A stretch of DNA of 64,000 bases from G016234445 sp964438865 (GTDB lineage: Bacteria > Chloroflexota > Dehalococcoidia > Tepidiformales > Tepidiformaceae), in NCBI GenBank assembly GCA_964438865.1, contig CAYTMI010000007.1, positions 62,001 through 126,000 on the forward strand, read 5' to 3'. This document shows, piece after piece, positions 24,459 through 33,206 of the stretch (position 1 is its first letter; each line of letters begins with the position of its first letter). The notes beneath the pieces were generated by a model. That model did no database searches, was not told the DNA's origin, and saw only the letters and a list, made by a program, of their open reading frames with translations. The translations under genes were made by a program, and so were the position numbers.

Positions 24459-25466
24459 CTACAGGCGGTAGGGGTGCGGGCCGAACTCAGCTTCGTAGAA
24501 GGGCGAGACCATCTGCCCGGGGCGGATCACGCGGTTCACGTCGCGGAGGTCGTCTTCGGAGAAGCTGACGTCGAGCGCCCCGAGGTTGTCTTCGAGTTGC
24601 TCCATCGTCCGTGGACCGATGATGGCGCTCGAAACCCCCGGCTGCTGGACGCACCAGGCGAGCGCGAACTGGGAGAGCGTCACGCCCTTCGCATCGGCCA
24701 GCGGCTTCAGCCCGTCGATGACGTCGAAGATCCGGTCGTTCATCCGGCGGCGCTGCATCGGGTTCGACTCCCAGTTCGCGAAGCGGCTATCTTCCGGCGG
24801 CGCTTCGTCGCGGTTGTACTTGCCGGTCAGCAGTCCGCCACCGAGCGGGCTCCACGAGATGATCCCGAAGCCGTAGGTCTGGGCCATCGGGATGAGTTCG
24901 CGTTCGATCCGGCGGTCAAGCAGGTTGTAGGGCGGCTGTTCGCAGACGAATCGGTTCAGCCCCAGTTCCTTCGAAACCCAGAGCGATTCCACCAGTTGCC
25001 ACGCGGCGAATGTGCTGGTCCCGAGGTAGCGGACCTTGCCCGAACGGACGAGGTCGTCCAGCGCCCGGAGCGTCTCGTCGATCGGGATGTCGGGCTGCGG
25101 GCGGTGGATCTGGTAGAGGTCGATGTAGTCGGTTTGGAGGCGGCGCAGGCTCGCTTCGCACTGTTCGATGATGTGGCGGCGGCTGTTGCCGAGGTCGTTC
25201 GGTCCTTCGCCCATGACGCCGTGGACCTTGGTGGCGAGGATGACCTGGTTGCGCTTGCCGTTCCGCTTGAGGGCCGCGCCGGTGGCTTCTTCGCTGTTGC
25301 CGCGGCTGTAGACGTTCGCCGTGTCGAGGAAGTTGATCCCGGCATCGAGCGCCCGGTCGATGATCGCTGCCGAATCCGCGGGGGTCGTCTTGCCCCCGAA
25401 CATCATGCAGCCCAGGCAAAGGCTGCTCACCTTCACGCCGGTCCGGCCCAGTGGTCGCATTTCCAT
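24459..25466 (-). CDS. Aldo/keto reductase
   Basis: A 335-residue NADPH-dependent TIM-barrel reductase. LGRTGVKVSSLCLGCMMFGG starts the barrel, NFLDTANVYSRGNSEEATGAAL supplies the catalytic Asp and Tyr, VILATKVHG the Lys, and YIDLYQIHRPQPDIPIDETL the His. FGIISWSPLGGGLLTGKY marks the yeast/GAS69-like branch (AKR11/12 type). It reduces aldehydes or ketones; substrate unknown. GC-rich gene with no clear operon partners. Confidence 0.92.
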   Translation of the reverse strand: MEMRPLGRTGVKVSSLCLGCMMFGGKTTPADSAAIIDRALDAGINFLDTANVYSRGNSEEATGAALKRNGKRNQVILATKVHGVMGEGPNDLGNSRRHIIEQCEASLRRLQTDYIDLYQIHRPQPDIPIDETLRALDDLVRSGKVRYLGTSTFAAWQLVESLWVSKELGLNRFVCEQPPYNLLDRRIERELIPMAQTYGFGIISWSPLGGGLLTGKYNRDEAPPEDSRFANWESNPMQRRRMNDRIFDVIDGLKPLADAKGVTLSQFALAWCVQQPGVSSAIIGPRTMEQLEDNLGALDVSFSEDDLRDVNRVIRPGQMVSPFYEAEFGPHPYRL

Positions 25467-25556
25467 GTTGGCAGTGCCCCGTTCTTGTAGTGCCTCCCGT
25501 TGTACCAGAACCGGGCGGCAGCCGCGCGCGCAGGCGGTTGGAACCCGTCGCCGCGG

Positions 25557-26240
25557 TCAGGCGCCGGCGTAGACGCGGAAGCCGAAGTCGCTGTAGCGGA
25601 AGGACGGGTCCAGGCTGGCGCGGGCGTTGATGCGCGTGACCTTCTCCCGGTGGCGCCAGCTCCCGCCACGGCTCACGCGCCGCCGCGTTTCGTCCGGCCC
25701 CCGCGGGTTCTCTTCGGGCGAAACGGCGTAATAGGCGGGGTCATACCAGTCGCTGCACCATTCGTGGACGTTTTCCGCCATGCAGCGCAGGCCGTACCCG
25801 TTGGCGCACGCGGGCCGGGGGACGTGTGGCCCTGGCATGGCGTCGATTTCGGCGGCAATGGGATGTCGATCGCCCGGCCAGGGCCAGTCGCTGCCGGCCA
25901 GGCCACCGAGGGCGGCGAACTCGCGCTCAGCCTCGGTCGGGAGCCGGAAGCGGGTGCCGGTCATCTCCTGGAGCCGTTCGCAATAGGCCACGGCGTCGAA
26001 CCAGTTGACCCCAACCACCGGCTGCCGGGGTGCACCGAACCGTTCCTCAGCGACGAACGGCGGCATCGGCGCGCCAGCCGCTGCGACGCAAGCCAGGTAC
26101 TCGGCGTTGGTCACGGGTGCGATGGCCGCGCGGAAGGGGTCCACCGTCACGAGGTGCGAGGGGCGTTCGTCCGGACGGCTGCCTTCCTTCCCCATCAGGA
26201 AGGTCCCACCCGGGATGTCCACGAGTTCGGGAATCTCCAT
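25557..26240 (-). CDS. FGE-sulfatase (SUMF1-type) domain protein without catalytic cysteines
   Basis: The 227-residue protein has the formylglycine-generating-enzyme fold: VDIPGGTFLMG, PVVGVNWFDAVAYCERL, FRLPTEAEREFAA, NVHEWCSDWYDP and RVSRGGSWRHRE, ending DFGFRVYAG. True FGE uses two cysteines in the loop after GGSW; here that loop (VTRINARASLDPSFRYSD) has none, so it is not expected to make formylglycine. Other members are non-catalytic or iron-dependent. The start is ATG 26240. Confidence 0.82.
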   Translation of the reverse strand: MEIPELVDIPGGTFLMGKEGSRPDERPSHLVTVDPFRAAIAPVTNAEYLACVAAAGAPMPPFVAEERFGAPRQPVVGVNWFDAVAYCERLQEMTGTRFRLPTEAEREFAALGGLAGSDWPWPGDRHPIAAEIDAMPGPHVPRPACANGYGLRCMAENVHEWCSDWYDPAYYAVSPEENPRGPDETRRRVSRGGSWRHREKVTRINARASLDPSFRYSDFGFRVYAGA

Positions 26241-26277
26241 CGCCGCCGTATCGTACCGTCCCCCGCGGCCGCGGAGT

Positions 26278-26694
26278 CTACCCCGAGGCCAGGGACCGGA
26301 TGCGTGTGGGGGTGACCCTGACCACGACCCATTTCGCGGCCATGCTTTCCCAGCCCGGAAGCGTGCTCGCCGCCTTTTCGGGGCTGTAATACCGCTGCGC
26401 GAGGCGGCGCGCGAGTTCCATCCCGCCCTCGGATTCGATCGTCGCGTCGCCTTCAATCGTGACCCAGGCCTCGCCAACGCCAACCGCCTCTTCCACGGAC
26501 AGGCAGACGCGCGGGTCCGCCTCGATCCGGCGAACCTTCTCCGAGTCGACGGAGGTGAAGAGCCGCGCCGCTTCGCCGTCCCATTCGAACCAGACGGGGA
26601 CCGAGGTCGGCCGCCCGCCGGCGTAGAGCGTCACGAGCTTCGCGATGCGGGTGTCGCGGAGAAATGTGTCGACCTGGGCGGGTGTCATCTTCAT
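26278..26694 (-). CDS. PPOX-fold flavin/F420-binding protein
   Basis: A 138-residue split-barrel protein: VDTFLRDTRIAKLVTLYAGGRPTSVPVWFEWDG is the family opening, with VRRIEADPRVCLSVE and EGDATIESEG following. Such proteins bind FMN, F420 or haem, and many serve F420-dependent reductases. It lies nine bases after the MBL-fold gene and is probably co-transcribed. Confidence 0.83.
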   Translation of the reverse strand: MKMTPAQVDTFLRDTRIAKLVTLYAGGRPTSVPVWFEWDGEAARLFTSVDSEKVRRIEADPRVCLSVEEAVGVGEAWVTIEGDATIESEGGMELARRLAQRYYSPEKAASTLPGWESMAAKWVVVRVTPTRIRSLASG

Positions 26695-26703
26695 CGCAGG
26701 CGG

Positions 26704-27396
26704 CTACTCGGCGCTGGTCCAGTGGCTGGCGTCGCCCCGGCGCATCAGCCACTCCAGGACGAACGGGTTGTGCTTCTTTTCGAAGGCGATCGTGGTTTCG
26801 TCCATGTGACCGGGCAGAACCATCGTCTCCTCCGGGAGCGTCAGCAGCTTGCCACAGATGCTCTCCATCTCCTGTTCGAAGCTGCCCCCCGGCAGGTCCG
26901 TCCGGCCGATCGAGCCGCGAAAAAGGGTGTCGCCGCTGAAGAGCATGCCCTCCGTGTAGAAGCTCACGCTCCCGGGCGTGTGCCCCGGCGTCCCCAACGT
27001 CTGGAGCCGGAGCCCTTCGACTTCGACCACGTCGCCTTCCTTGACGAAGAGGTCCGGGTCGGGTGGGCCCTGCGACACGTCCAGCCCAAACCTGGCCGCC
27101 GCCCCCTTCCAGCCGTTGCGGAGGAGGTCGAGGTCGCCCTCGTGGAGGAGGAACTTCGCCCCCGTGGCCGAGTGAATCCCGTGGACGCCCATCACGTGGT
27201 CGATGTGCGCGTGCGAGTTCGCGATGAGCTTGATGGTTACGCCCATGTCCCGGGCGAGCGCGAGAATCTCGTCCGGCTGGTCACCGGGGTCGATGCAAAT
27301 CGCCTCGCCGGTGCGGCGGCTGCCCACCACCCAGCAATTCTCCTGGAACACCCCGACAACAATGCCCCGGACCATCAGTTCGTTCGCGACTTCCAT
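26704..27396 (-). CDS. MBL-fold metallo-hydrolase, glyoxalase II-like
   Basis: A 230-residue hydrolase. The metal motif is SHAHIDH (the usual THxHxDH with Ser first), followed by TPGHTPGSV, FSGDTLFRGSIGRTD and LPGHMDETT, which together supply the binuclear ligands. This order fits the glyoxalase II/YcbL group acting on thioesters such as hydroxyacyl-thiols. TATCCT lies seven bases before the ATG with no ribosome binding site, so the transcript may be leaderless. Confidence 0.9.
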   Translation of the reverse strand: MEVANELMVRGIVVGVFQENCWVVGSRRTGEAICIDPGDQPDEILALARDMGVTIKLIANSHAHIDHVMGVHGIHSATGAKFLLHEGDLDLLRNGWKGAAARFGLDVSQGPPDPDLFVKEGDVVEVEGLRLQTLGTPGHTPGSVSFYTEGMLFSGDTLFRGSIGRTDLPGGSFEQEMESICGKLLTLPEETMVLPGHMDETTIAFEKKHNPFVLEWLMRRGDASHWTSAE

Positions 27397-27464
27397 GATC
27401 CAAAGGATAGGACATCGTCCCGGTTGCCGTTGGCCGTACCGGCGTGGGCACGTACAAGTGACAG

Positions 27465-28196
27465 GTGGACCCCGTCGAAGCGAGCCTGGTCATCGTCCTT
27501 GCCGGGCTGGCGGCGTTCACCCAGTCGCTCAGCGGGTTCGGGTTCTCGCTCTTCATCGTTCCGCCGCTCGCGCTGGTGGTCGGCCCGAAGGATGCGGTGG
27601 TGCTGGCGAACGCCCTCGGCACCGCCGTGAACCTCGCGATGATCGCGCGCGCCCACGCCCACATCGAGTGGCGCCTCGGCTTCACGCTGCTCGCGGGGGC
27701 CGCCGCGGGCATGCCTCTCGGGCTGTTCGTGCTCGTGGTCATCGACCCCACGCCCCTGCAGGTGGTGATTGCCGTGACCGTGCTGGTGTCCACGGTCCTC
27801 GTCTGGAGGGGCGCGACGCTCCACGGCGCCGGCAAACTGGGCGATGTCGCGGTCGGCGTGGTCAGCGGCATCCTCAATACCAGCACCTCGATGTCCGGCC
27901 CGCCGGTGGTGCTCTATCTGCAGGGCCGCGGCGTCGCCCCCGAGAGCTTCCGCGCCACGCTCGCCGCCTTCTTCTGCGCCAGCAGCCTGATCGCCGTGGT
28001 GCTGTTTTCGGTGGGAGGCCGGTTCACCAGCGACATCGTCCTCCTCGCCTTCGCCTCCCTCCCGGCGCTCGGGATAGGCTGGGTGGCCGGGAACCGCGTC
28101 TACGGCCGCCTCGATCCCGCGCAGTTCCGGCGGGTAGTGATCGGCGTCCTGCTCGCGAGCGGCGTCCTCGCGCTGGTGACCGCGTTCGTGCGCTAA
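27465..28196 (+). CDS. TauE/SafE (TSUP) family membrane transporter
   Basis: A 243-residue protein with about eight hydrophobic spans and the TSUP repeat pattern: LAAFTQSLSGFGFSLFIVPPLALVVGPKDAVVLANALG in the first half and SGILNTSTSMSGPPVVLYL in the second. The family exports sulfite, sulfoacetate or other organic anions. Start is GTG 27465. It is divergent from the MBL-fold gene with 68 bases between. Confidence 0.88.
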   Translation: MDPVEASLVIVLAGLAAFTQSLSGFGFSLFIVPPLALVVGPKDAVVLANALGTAVNLAMIARAHAHIEWRLGFTLLAGAAAGMPLGLFVLVVIDPTPLQVVIAVTVLVSTVLVWRGATLHGAGKLGDVAVGVVSGILNTSTSMSGPPVVLYLQGRGVAPESFRATLAAFFCASSLIAVVLFSVGGRFTSDIVLLAFASLPALGIGWVAGNRVYGRLDPAQFRRVVIGVLLASGVLALVTAFVR

Positions 28197-28298
28197 GCCG
28201 CCGGTGATTCAGGCGCTCCCAATCCCGTAAGCTTCTGGCACCGCGAGAGCGCCCCGAGTGGACTCGCTCGCGATTCGCTCTTCGTGAACCGTGACCGA

Positions 28299-29909
28299 AT
28301 GACCTACCAAGACATCCCCGAACTCCCCACCCACGTGGACCTTCGCGACCCCCTCTACCGGGCGAACCGCGAGGCGAACCTCGCCCTCGTCAACGACCTT
28401 CGCGCCCGGCTCGACCGCGTGCGGCTGGCCGGCGGCGAGGAGTACGTGGCCCGCCACCACGCGCGGGGCAAGCTGCTCGCCCGGGAGCGAATCCAGCGGC
28501 TCGTCGACCCCGCGACGCCGTTCCTCGAATTCAGCCCCCTCGCGGCCGACGGCGTCTACGACGACGTCGTCCCCAGCGCGGGCATCGTCACCGGCCTCGG
28601 GACCGTCTCCGGCCATGAATGCGTCATCGTCGCCAACGACGCGACCGTCAAGGGCGGCACCTACTACCCGATCACGGTGAAGAAGCATCTCCGGGCGCAA
28701 GAGATGGCGGAGCAGAATCGCCTGCCCTGCATCTACCTGGTTGATTCGGGCGGCGCCTTCCTCCCGCTCCAGCACGACGTCTTCCCCGACCGCACCAACT
28801 TCGGCCGCATCTTCTACAACCAGGCGAGGATGAGCGCCCAGGGCATCTACCAGGTGGCCGCGGTGATGGGCAGCTGCACCGCCGGCGGTGCCTACGTCCC
28901 CGCGATGTCCGACGAAGCGGTGATCGTCCACGGCACGGGCACCATCTTCCTCGGCGGCCCCCCGCTGGTGAAGGCCGCGACCGGCGAGGTGACTACCGCC
29001 GAAGAACTGGGCGGCGCCGACGTCCACACGCGCATCAGCGGCGTCGCCGACCACTATGCCGAGGACGATGGCGAGGCGCTCCGCATGGTCCGGGGAATCC
29101 TCGCCAGTGTCCCGCATTCGAAGCAGCCGCCGTGGGAAGTCGCCGCCAGCGAAGACCCGGTCCATGACCCGGAGGACCTCTACGGCGTCGTCTCGCCCGA
29201 CATGCGCCACGCCTACGACGTCCGGGAGGTGATTGCGCGCCTGGTCGATGGCTCCCGTTTCCAGGAGTTCAAGGCGCGCTACGGGACGACGATCGTCTGC
29301 GGGTTCGCCCGTATCACCGGCTTCCCGGTCGGCATTGTCGCGAACAACGGCATCCTCTTCAGCGAAAGCGCGCTCAAGGCGACGCACTTCATCGAACTCT
29401 GCGGCCAGCGACGGATCCCGCTCGTCTTCCTCCAGAACATCACCGGCTTCATGGTCGGGAAGCAGTACGAAAACGGCGGCATCGCGAAGGACGGCGCGAA
29501 GATGGTCACGGCCGTCGCGAGCGTGGAGGTGCCGAAGTTCACCGTCGTGATCGGCGGCAGCTTCGGCGCCGGGAACTACGCGATGTGCGGCCGTGCCTAC
29601 AGCCCCCGCCAGCTCTGGATGTGGCCGAACGCGCGGATCTCGGTCATGGGCGGCGAACAGGCGGCGAGCGTCCTCCTCCAGGTCCGGCTGGACCGCGGCG
29701 ACCAGATGACCGCCGAGGAGCAGGAGCAGTTCAAGCGCCCGGTCATCGAACGCTACGAAGCCGAAGGGTCTCCCTACTTCAGCACCGCGAGGATCTGGGA
29801 CGACGGCGTCATCGACCCCGTCGACACCCGGCGGGTGCTCTCGCTCGGGATTTCCGCTGCCCTGAACGCACCCATCCCCGAAACGAAGTGGGGCCTGTTC
29901 CGGATGTGA
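28299..29909 (+). CDS. Acyl-CoA carboxylase carboxyltransferase subunit, methylcrotonyl-CoA carboxylase beta type
   Basis: A 536-residue carboxyltransferase. RHHARGKLLARERIQRLVDPATPFLEFSPLAADG, NDATVKGGTYYPITVKKHLRAQ, and DSGGAFLPLQHDVFPD are typical of MCC/geranyl-CoA carboxylase beta subunits, as is NITGFMVGKQYENGGIAKDGAKM near residue 390. These carboxylate branched enoyl-CoA in leucine or terpenoid breakdown. It needs a biotin carboxylase/BCCP subunit, which is not adjacent. The ATG has no good ribosome binding site; a GTG at 28284 is an alternative. Confidence 0.92.
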   Translation: MTYQDIPELPTHVDLRDPLYRANREANLALVNDLRARLDRVRLAGGEEYVARHHARGKLLARERIQRLVDPATPFLEFSPLAADGVYDDVVPSAGIVTGLGTVSGHECVIVANDATVKGGTYYPITVKKHLRAQEMAEQNRLPCIYLVDSGGAFLPLQHDVFPDRTNFGRIFYNQARMSAQGIYQVAAVMGSCTAGGAYVPAMSDEAVIVHGTGTIFLGGPPLVKAATGEVTTAEELGGADVHTRISGVADHYAEDDGEALRMVRGILASVPHSKQPPWEVAASEDPVHDPEDLYGVVSPDMRHAYDVREVIARLVDGSRFQEFKARYGTTIVCGFARITGFPVGIVANNGILFSESALKATHFIELCGQRRIPLVFLQNITGFMVGKQYENGGIAKDGAKMVTAVASVEVPKFTVVIGGSFGAGNYAMCGRAYSPRQLWMWPNARISVMGGEQAASVLLQVRLDRGDQMTAEEQEQFKRPVIERYEAEGSPYFSTARIWDDGVIDPVDTRRVLSLGISAALNAPIPETKWGLFRM

Positions 29910-29947
29910 GGCTGCCGGGCCGGTTTGCCGGGCGCTATACTGGCCCC

Positions 29948-30523
29948 ATGACCACGGCAACACGCCTGACGCTGGACGAGTTCCTCGCGCTGCCGGAGAC
30001 CGAGCCGCCTTCGGAGTTCATCTGCGGGGAGGTCGTCGAGAGGCCGATGCCAACCGGATTTCACAGCATTGTTGTGTCCGTGCTGAACGTCATGCTCTTT
30101 GGTTACCTCCAACGTACTCGCGAGGGGATAGTATTCCCGGAATCCCGCCACGTGTTACGGAGCGAGCGTAGAGCGTTCCTGCCGGACCTTGCCGTGATCC
30201 TCCGTTCCCGACTCCCCAGCGCCGCGGCGCTCAGTCGCGGGCCTATCGAGTCTCTTCCCGACATCGCCATCGAAGTCCTCTCGCCCGACGACCGGCCCAG
30301 CAGGGTCGCGGAGAAGCTCGCCTTCTACTTGCGGGCGGGGATCCCACTTGTGTGGATCGTCGACCTTGAAGAGCGCACCATCGCGGCCCATCGCCCCGGG
30401 CAGCCGTCGACCATCCACCGGGCTGGTGATGTCATCGACGCGGCGCCGGTCCTCAGCGAGTTCGCACTGGATGTCGGCGAGCTCTTCGCCGCGCTGGACG
30501 ACGCAGTCGCCCAGGACAGCTGA
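29948..30523 (+). CDS. Uma2-family (DUF820) endonuclease-like protein
   Basis: A 191-residue protein with the PD-(D/E)XK-type Uma2 core: LTLDEFLALPE, FICGEVVERPMP, LPDLAVIL (Asp), IAIEVLSPDDRPSRVAEKLAFYLRAGIPLVWIVD (Glu and Lys). The family is abundant in Cyanobacteria and Chloroflexota and its role is unclear. TATACT ends six bases before the ATG and no ribosome binding site is present, which fixes this start and points to a leaderless mRNA. Confidence 0.87.
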   Translation: MTTATRLTLDEFLALPETEPPSEFICGEVVERPMPTGFHSIVVSVLNVMLFGYLQRTREGIVFPESRHVLRSERRAFLPDLAVILRSRLPSAAALSRGPIESLPDIAIEVLSPDDRPSRVAEKLAFYLRAGIPLVWIVDLEERTIAAHRPGQPSTIHRAGDVIDAAPVLSEFALDVGELFAALDDAVAQDS

Positions 30524-30591
30524 CTCCCGCCGAGGGTTCCCTCGAAGCAGAAGAGAACCTACCTGCCATTGAGACTTCTACGATTCGGTCC

Positions 30592-31254
30592 CTACGACCC
30601 CGCCGAGGCGTGCGTGCCGGGGCGGTATCCTGCGGCGAAGGCCCGCACGATCGACGGTGGGGTCAGCACCGCAAACGTGCTGCCGCTGGGCCCGGCCAAC
30701 GGCGCGCCGTAGCCCTCGGCAGCCCAGGGGAGGAGCCCCCCGCCGGTCCAGAGCAATGGCCGCGCCGGCTGTTCGGCAGTGACAACGAAGACCCCCGCGG
30801 GCAGGCCGGACAGTTGAGTCACGAGCCCCGGACCCCGGTCCCGGTGGACCCGTTCTTCGTGGAGCGCCCGGTCGATGGGGTCGATCCCGCCAGTGCGACT
30901 TAGCCCGGATCCCTGGTTTCCCTCCAGCCAGGCGGCGGCGAAGCGTTCGAAATCGTTGCGGCGGCAGAGCGCGCAGGGACGGTGCCCGGCGGCGCACGCG
31001 GTCGCTTCGTCCAGGAAGAAGAGTTCGGTGTAGCGGCCGGGCGTCATTACCTCGCGGTGCCAGCCCTTGTACTCCAGGAGGCATGCGATCCAGCGCCGGG
31101 AGACCCACCGCCGCCGCCCGAGGCCCTGTTCACCGTCGTGGAGGCAGCCGCCACGGTTGCCCATCAGCGTGCCGCGCGCGGGGGTCGCGATGATCTCGCC
31201 GAACGGGGTGACGCGGTTCTGGAGAGGATGCCGGCTTCGCTCAGACCCCGGCAT
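30592..31254 (-). CDS. Conserved hypothetical protein
   Basis: A 220-residue protein of a conserved but uncharacterised family: PLQNRVTPFGEIIATPARGTLMGNRGG, then RRWVSRRWIACLLEYKGWHREVM, YTELFFLDEATACAAGHRPCALCRR. The last segment has a CxxC and a preceding His-rich turn that could bind a metal. Its start overlaps the end of ccsB by 14 bases, so it is probably translated with it. No function is assigned. Confidence 0.7.
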   Translation of the reverse strand: MPGSERSRHPLQNRVTPFGEIIATPARGTLMGNRGGCLHDGEQGLGRRRWVSRRWIACLLEYKGWHREVMTPGRYTELFFLDEATACAAGHRPCALCRRNDFERFAAAWLEGNQGSGLSRTGGIDPIDRALHEERVHRDRGPGLVTQLSGLPAGVFVVTAEQPARPLLWTGGGLLPWAAEGYGAPLAGPSGSTFAVLTPPSIVRAFAAGYRPGTHASAGS

Positions 31255-32188
31255 AGCTGTGGAGGCCCGAAACCCAGAGGTTCACGCCGAAGTAGGTGAA
31301 CATCACCAGTGCCCACATCGCCACCAGCCACCACATGGGGTCAGGCCGCCAGCCGCCGCGCCAGCGCTTCGGGACGACCCTGCGGATGCCCGGCGCGCCG
31401 GCGACAGACCCGGTTCCCGCCCGCGCGTGGAAGTAGGCGGCGACGCTCAGCCAGGTCACGAGGGCGCTCGTCTCCTTCGGGTCCCAGCCCCAGTAGCGGC
31501 CCCAGGCGCTGTTCGCCCACCATGCCCCCAGGGCGATTCCAAGGGCGAGGAGCGGGAACCCAACCATCACCGCCTTGTGCGCGAGGTCGGCCGCAGCTTC
31601 GGCGCTGGGAAGGCTGCGAAAACGGCGGTGCCCTTCGCCGCCCTGTGCGAGGTAGACCACCGCCCCGCAGAACGCCACGGTGAGCACGGCGTAGGAAATC
31701 ATCATCACGCTCACGTGGAGCGCCATCAGCGGGCCGTTCTGGAGGGCGGGGATCAGTGGGACGACCTCGGACGGGAAGAGGGTCGCGATCCCCAGCATCG
31801 CGATCACGATCGGCATGGCCACGATCCCGAAGCGCCGCTGCCGTGACCACGCCTCGAACGCCAGGTACGTAGCCGCGATCCCGAAGGCGAACGCGACCGT
31901 GAATTCGTAGAGGTTCGCGACCGGCGCATGGTCCACCGCCGCCCAGCGGGAAGCGACCGCTCCGGCGAGGGCTGCCACCGTGATCCCGAGGAACGAGGTT
32001 GCAAGACGCCCGGTGCCGGGGTTCGCCGTCGCTGCGGGGGTCGACACCGTTACGGTCCCGGCCTCGGTCTGGGCGCTGAACCGGCGGAGGGCGACAGTGC
32101 CGCTGAGCACGTACCCGGCGTACAGGCAGCCGGCCAACAGCGACGTCGCCAGCCCGGTCCAGAACAGGTAGATGGAGAGGTCTGCCAC
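31241..32188 (-). CDS. ccsB: Cytochrome c biogenesis protein CcsB/CcsA-type (solitary copy)
   Basis: A 315-residue polytopic membrane protein with about eight hydrophobic spans and the haem-handling tryptophan motif WANSAWGRYWGWDPKET near residue 225, plus conserved histidines in HAPVANLYEF and MALHVSVM. It belongs to System II haem delivery (ResC/CcsA), exporting haem for cytochrome c assembly. Unlike the copy at the end of the window it has no resB or tlpA beside it. GTG start. Confidence 0.9.
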   Translation of the reverse strand: MADLSIYLFWTGLATSLLAGCLYAGYVLSGTVALRRFSAQTEAGTVTVSTPAATANPGTGRLATSFLGITVAALAGAVASRWAAVDHAPVANLYEFTVAFAFGIAATYLAFEAWSRQRRFGIVAMPIVIAMLGIATLFPSEVVPLIPALQNGPLMALHVSVMMISYAVLTVAFCGAVVYLAQGGEGHRRFRSLPSAEAAADLAHKAVMVGFPLLALGIALGAWWANSAWGRYWGWDPKETSALVTWLSVAAYFHARAGTGSVAGAPGIRRVVPKRWRGGWRPDPMWWLVAMWALVMFTYFGVNLWVSGLHSYAGV

Positions 32189-32267
32189 TCGTTGTGCCTC
32201 GCGTCACAATGGTAGCCGGAATTCGGCAACGGCCGAAGCCCGCCTGAAGATCTCCGCGAACGACGCT

Positions 32268-32555
32268 TTACCCTGGCGGCGGAGGCCCCCACGCGGCGAC
32301 GTGGGCTGAGAACGGTCGCCGCACAGCCTCCGAGGTCGCGTCGTCGAGGAACTCGCCGAGGTCGGCGAGGCGCGATTCGAGGTAGTCCATGGCCGCGGGC
32401 GCGCTGGTGACGTCGTCGCTGTCCGCAGCCTCACGCACCAGCGCCGCGGACAGCCGGGCGGGGTCGGCTGCGATCAGACGGCGGGCGTCTGCCACCGTGG
32501 GCAGGCCGACGCCGAGCATCCGGGAGAGCTGCGCGAGGCGAGGATTCGCGGCCAC
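32268..32555 (-). CDS. Small hypothetical protein
   Basis: A 95-residue, acidic, alanine-rich protein (LSRMLGVGLPTVADARRLIAADP) predicted mostly helical, with no recognisable domain, signal peptide or cysteine. GTG start preceded by GAGGAAG. It lies 36 bases downstream of the zinc-ribbon gene on the same strand and may be co-transcribed. Confidence 0.5.
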   Translation of the reverse strand: MAANPRLAQLSRMLGVGLPTVADARRLIAADPARLSAALVREAADSDDVTSAPAAMDYLESRLADLGEFLDDATSEAVRRPFSAHVAAWGPPPPG

Positions 32556-32591
32556 GCTGCTTCCTCCCCGCCACCGGGCGCCGGGTGGCTG

Positions 32592-32960
32592 TTAGGGCCG
32601 GGCGACGCGTTCTTCGCGCGGGGCGGCCGGCTTGATCTTGTTGTAGCAGGAGCTGCAGTAGACGGGCCGTTCGCCGCGGGGGACGAAGGGGACCTCGGTC
32701 ATCTGCGCGCATTCGGCACAGGCCGCCGGGTGCATCTGGCGAGGGGTCTTGCCGCCGAAACTGGCGAAGTTGCCATAACGGACGTAGCCGTCGGTCTCCT
32801 GCATCGTGTTCTGGGTGGCACGACGGGTGGAACGGCAGGACTGGCAGCGCGTGGGCTCGTTCATCAGCCCTTTGTTCGCGTAGAACTCCTGCTCGCCAGC
32901 GGTGAAGACGAAGTTCGTGCCGCAATCGCGGCAAGCGATTTGCTTATCGGCAAAGGCCAA
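32592..32960 (-). CDS. Zinc-ribbon protein (CxxC-x19-CxxC type)
   Basis: A 122-residue protein opening LAFADKQIACRDCG, FVFTAGEQEFYANKGL, RCQSCR, the standard N-terminus of a widespread zinc-ribbon family (PF13451 type). A second pair CAEC and CSSC lies in the C-terminal half, so two zinc sites are likely. TTG 32960 with AGGAG upstream is preferred; the family starts exactly at this residue. Role unknown, perhaps nucleic-acid or ribosome related. Confidence 0.83.
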   Translation of the reverse strand: MAFADKQIACRDCGTNFVFTAGEQEFYANKGLMNEPTRCQSCRSTRRATQNTMQETDGYVRYGNFASFGGKTPRQMHPAACAECAQMTEVPFVPRGERPVYCSSCYNKIKPAAPREERVARP

Positions 32961-33147
32961 GGGACAGGGACTCCTGGTTCCGCGTCGATCGCGGGATTCG
33001 GTCCCAGCGTACCACAACCTCGCCCGGATCTGCCCGGCAACGGCCCCGCGGGTTCACAATTCGGTCAGAATTTGCCGGTGGGAAAAGGCAATCAACCCTT
33101 TTCACAACGTGGAGCAATCCAGTGCTCGCACGGGACCGCCCCGGCGG

Positions 33148-33153
33148 TATACT
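33148..33153 (+). promoter_or_regulatory. Candidate -10 box for the mre operon
   Basis: TATACT, 54 bases before the mreB TTG codon, is the best -10 match in the 189-base gap upstream of the shape operon. No good -35 is visible at standard spacing. Confidence 0.4.
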
Positions 33154-33206
33154 GAGTTATCGTCACGCGGCGCCGTTCGTGAGGCGTTTCATCCGGCGAG
33201 GCACCT

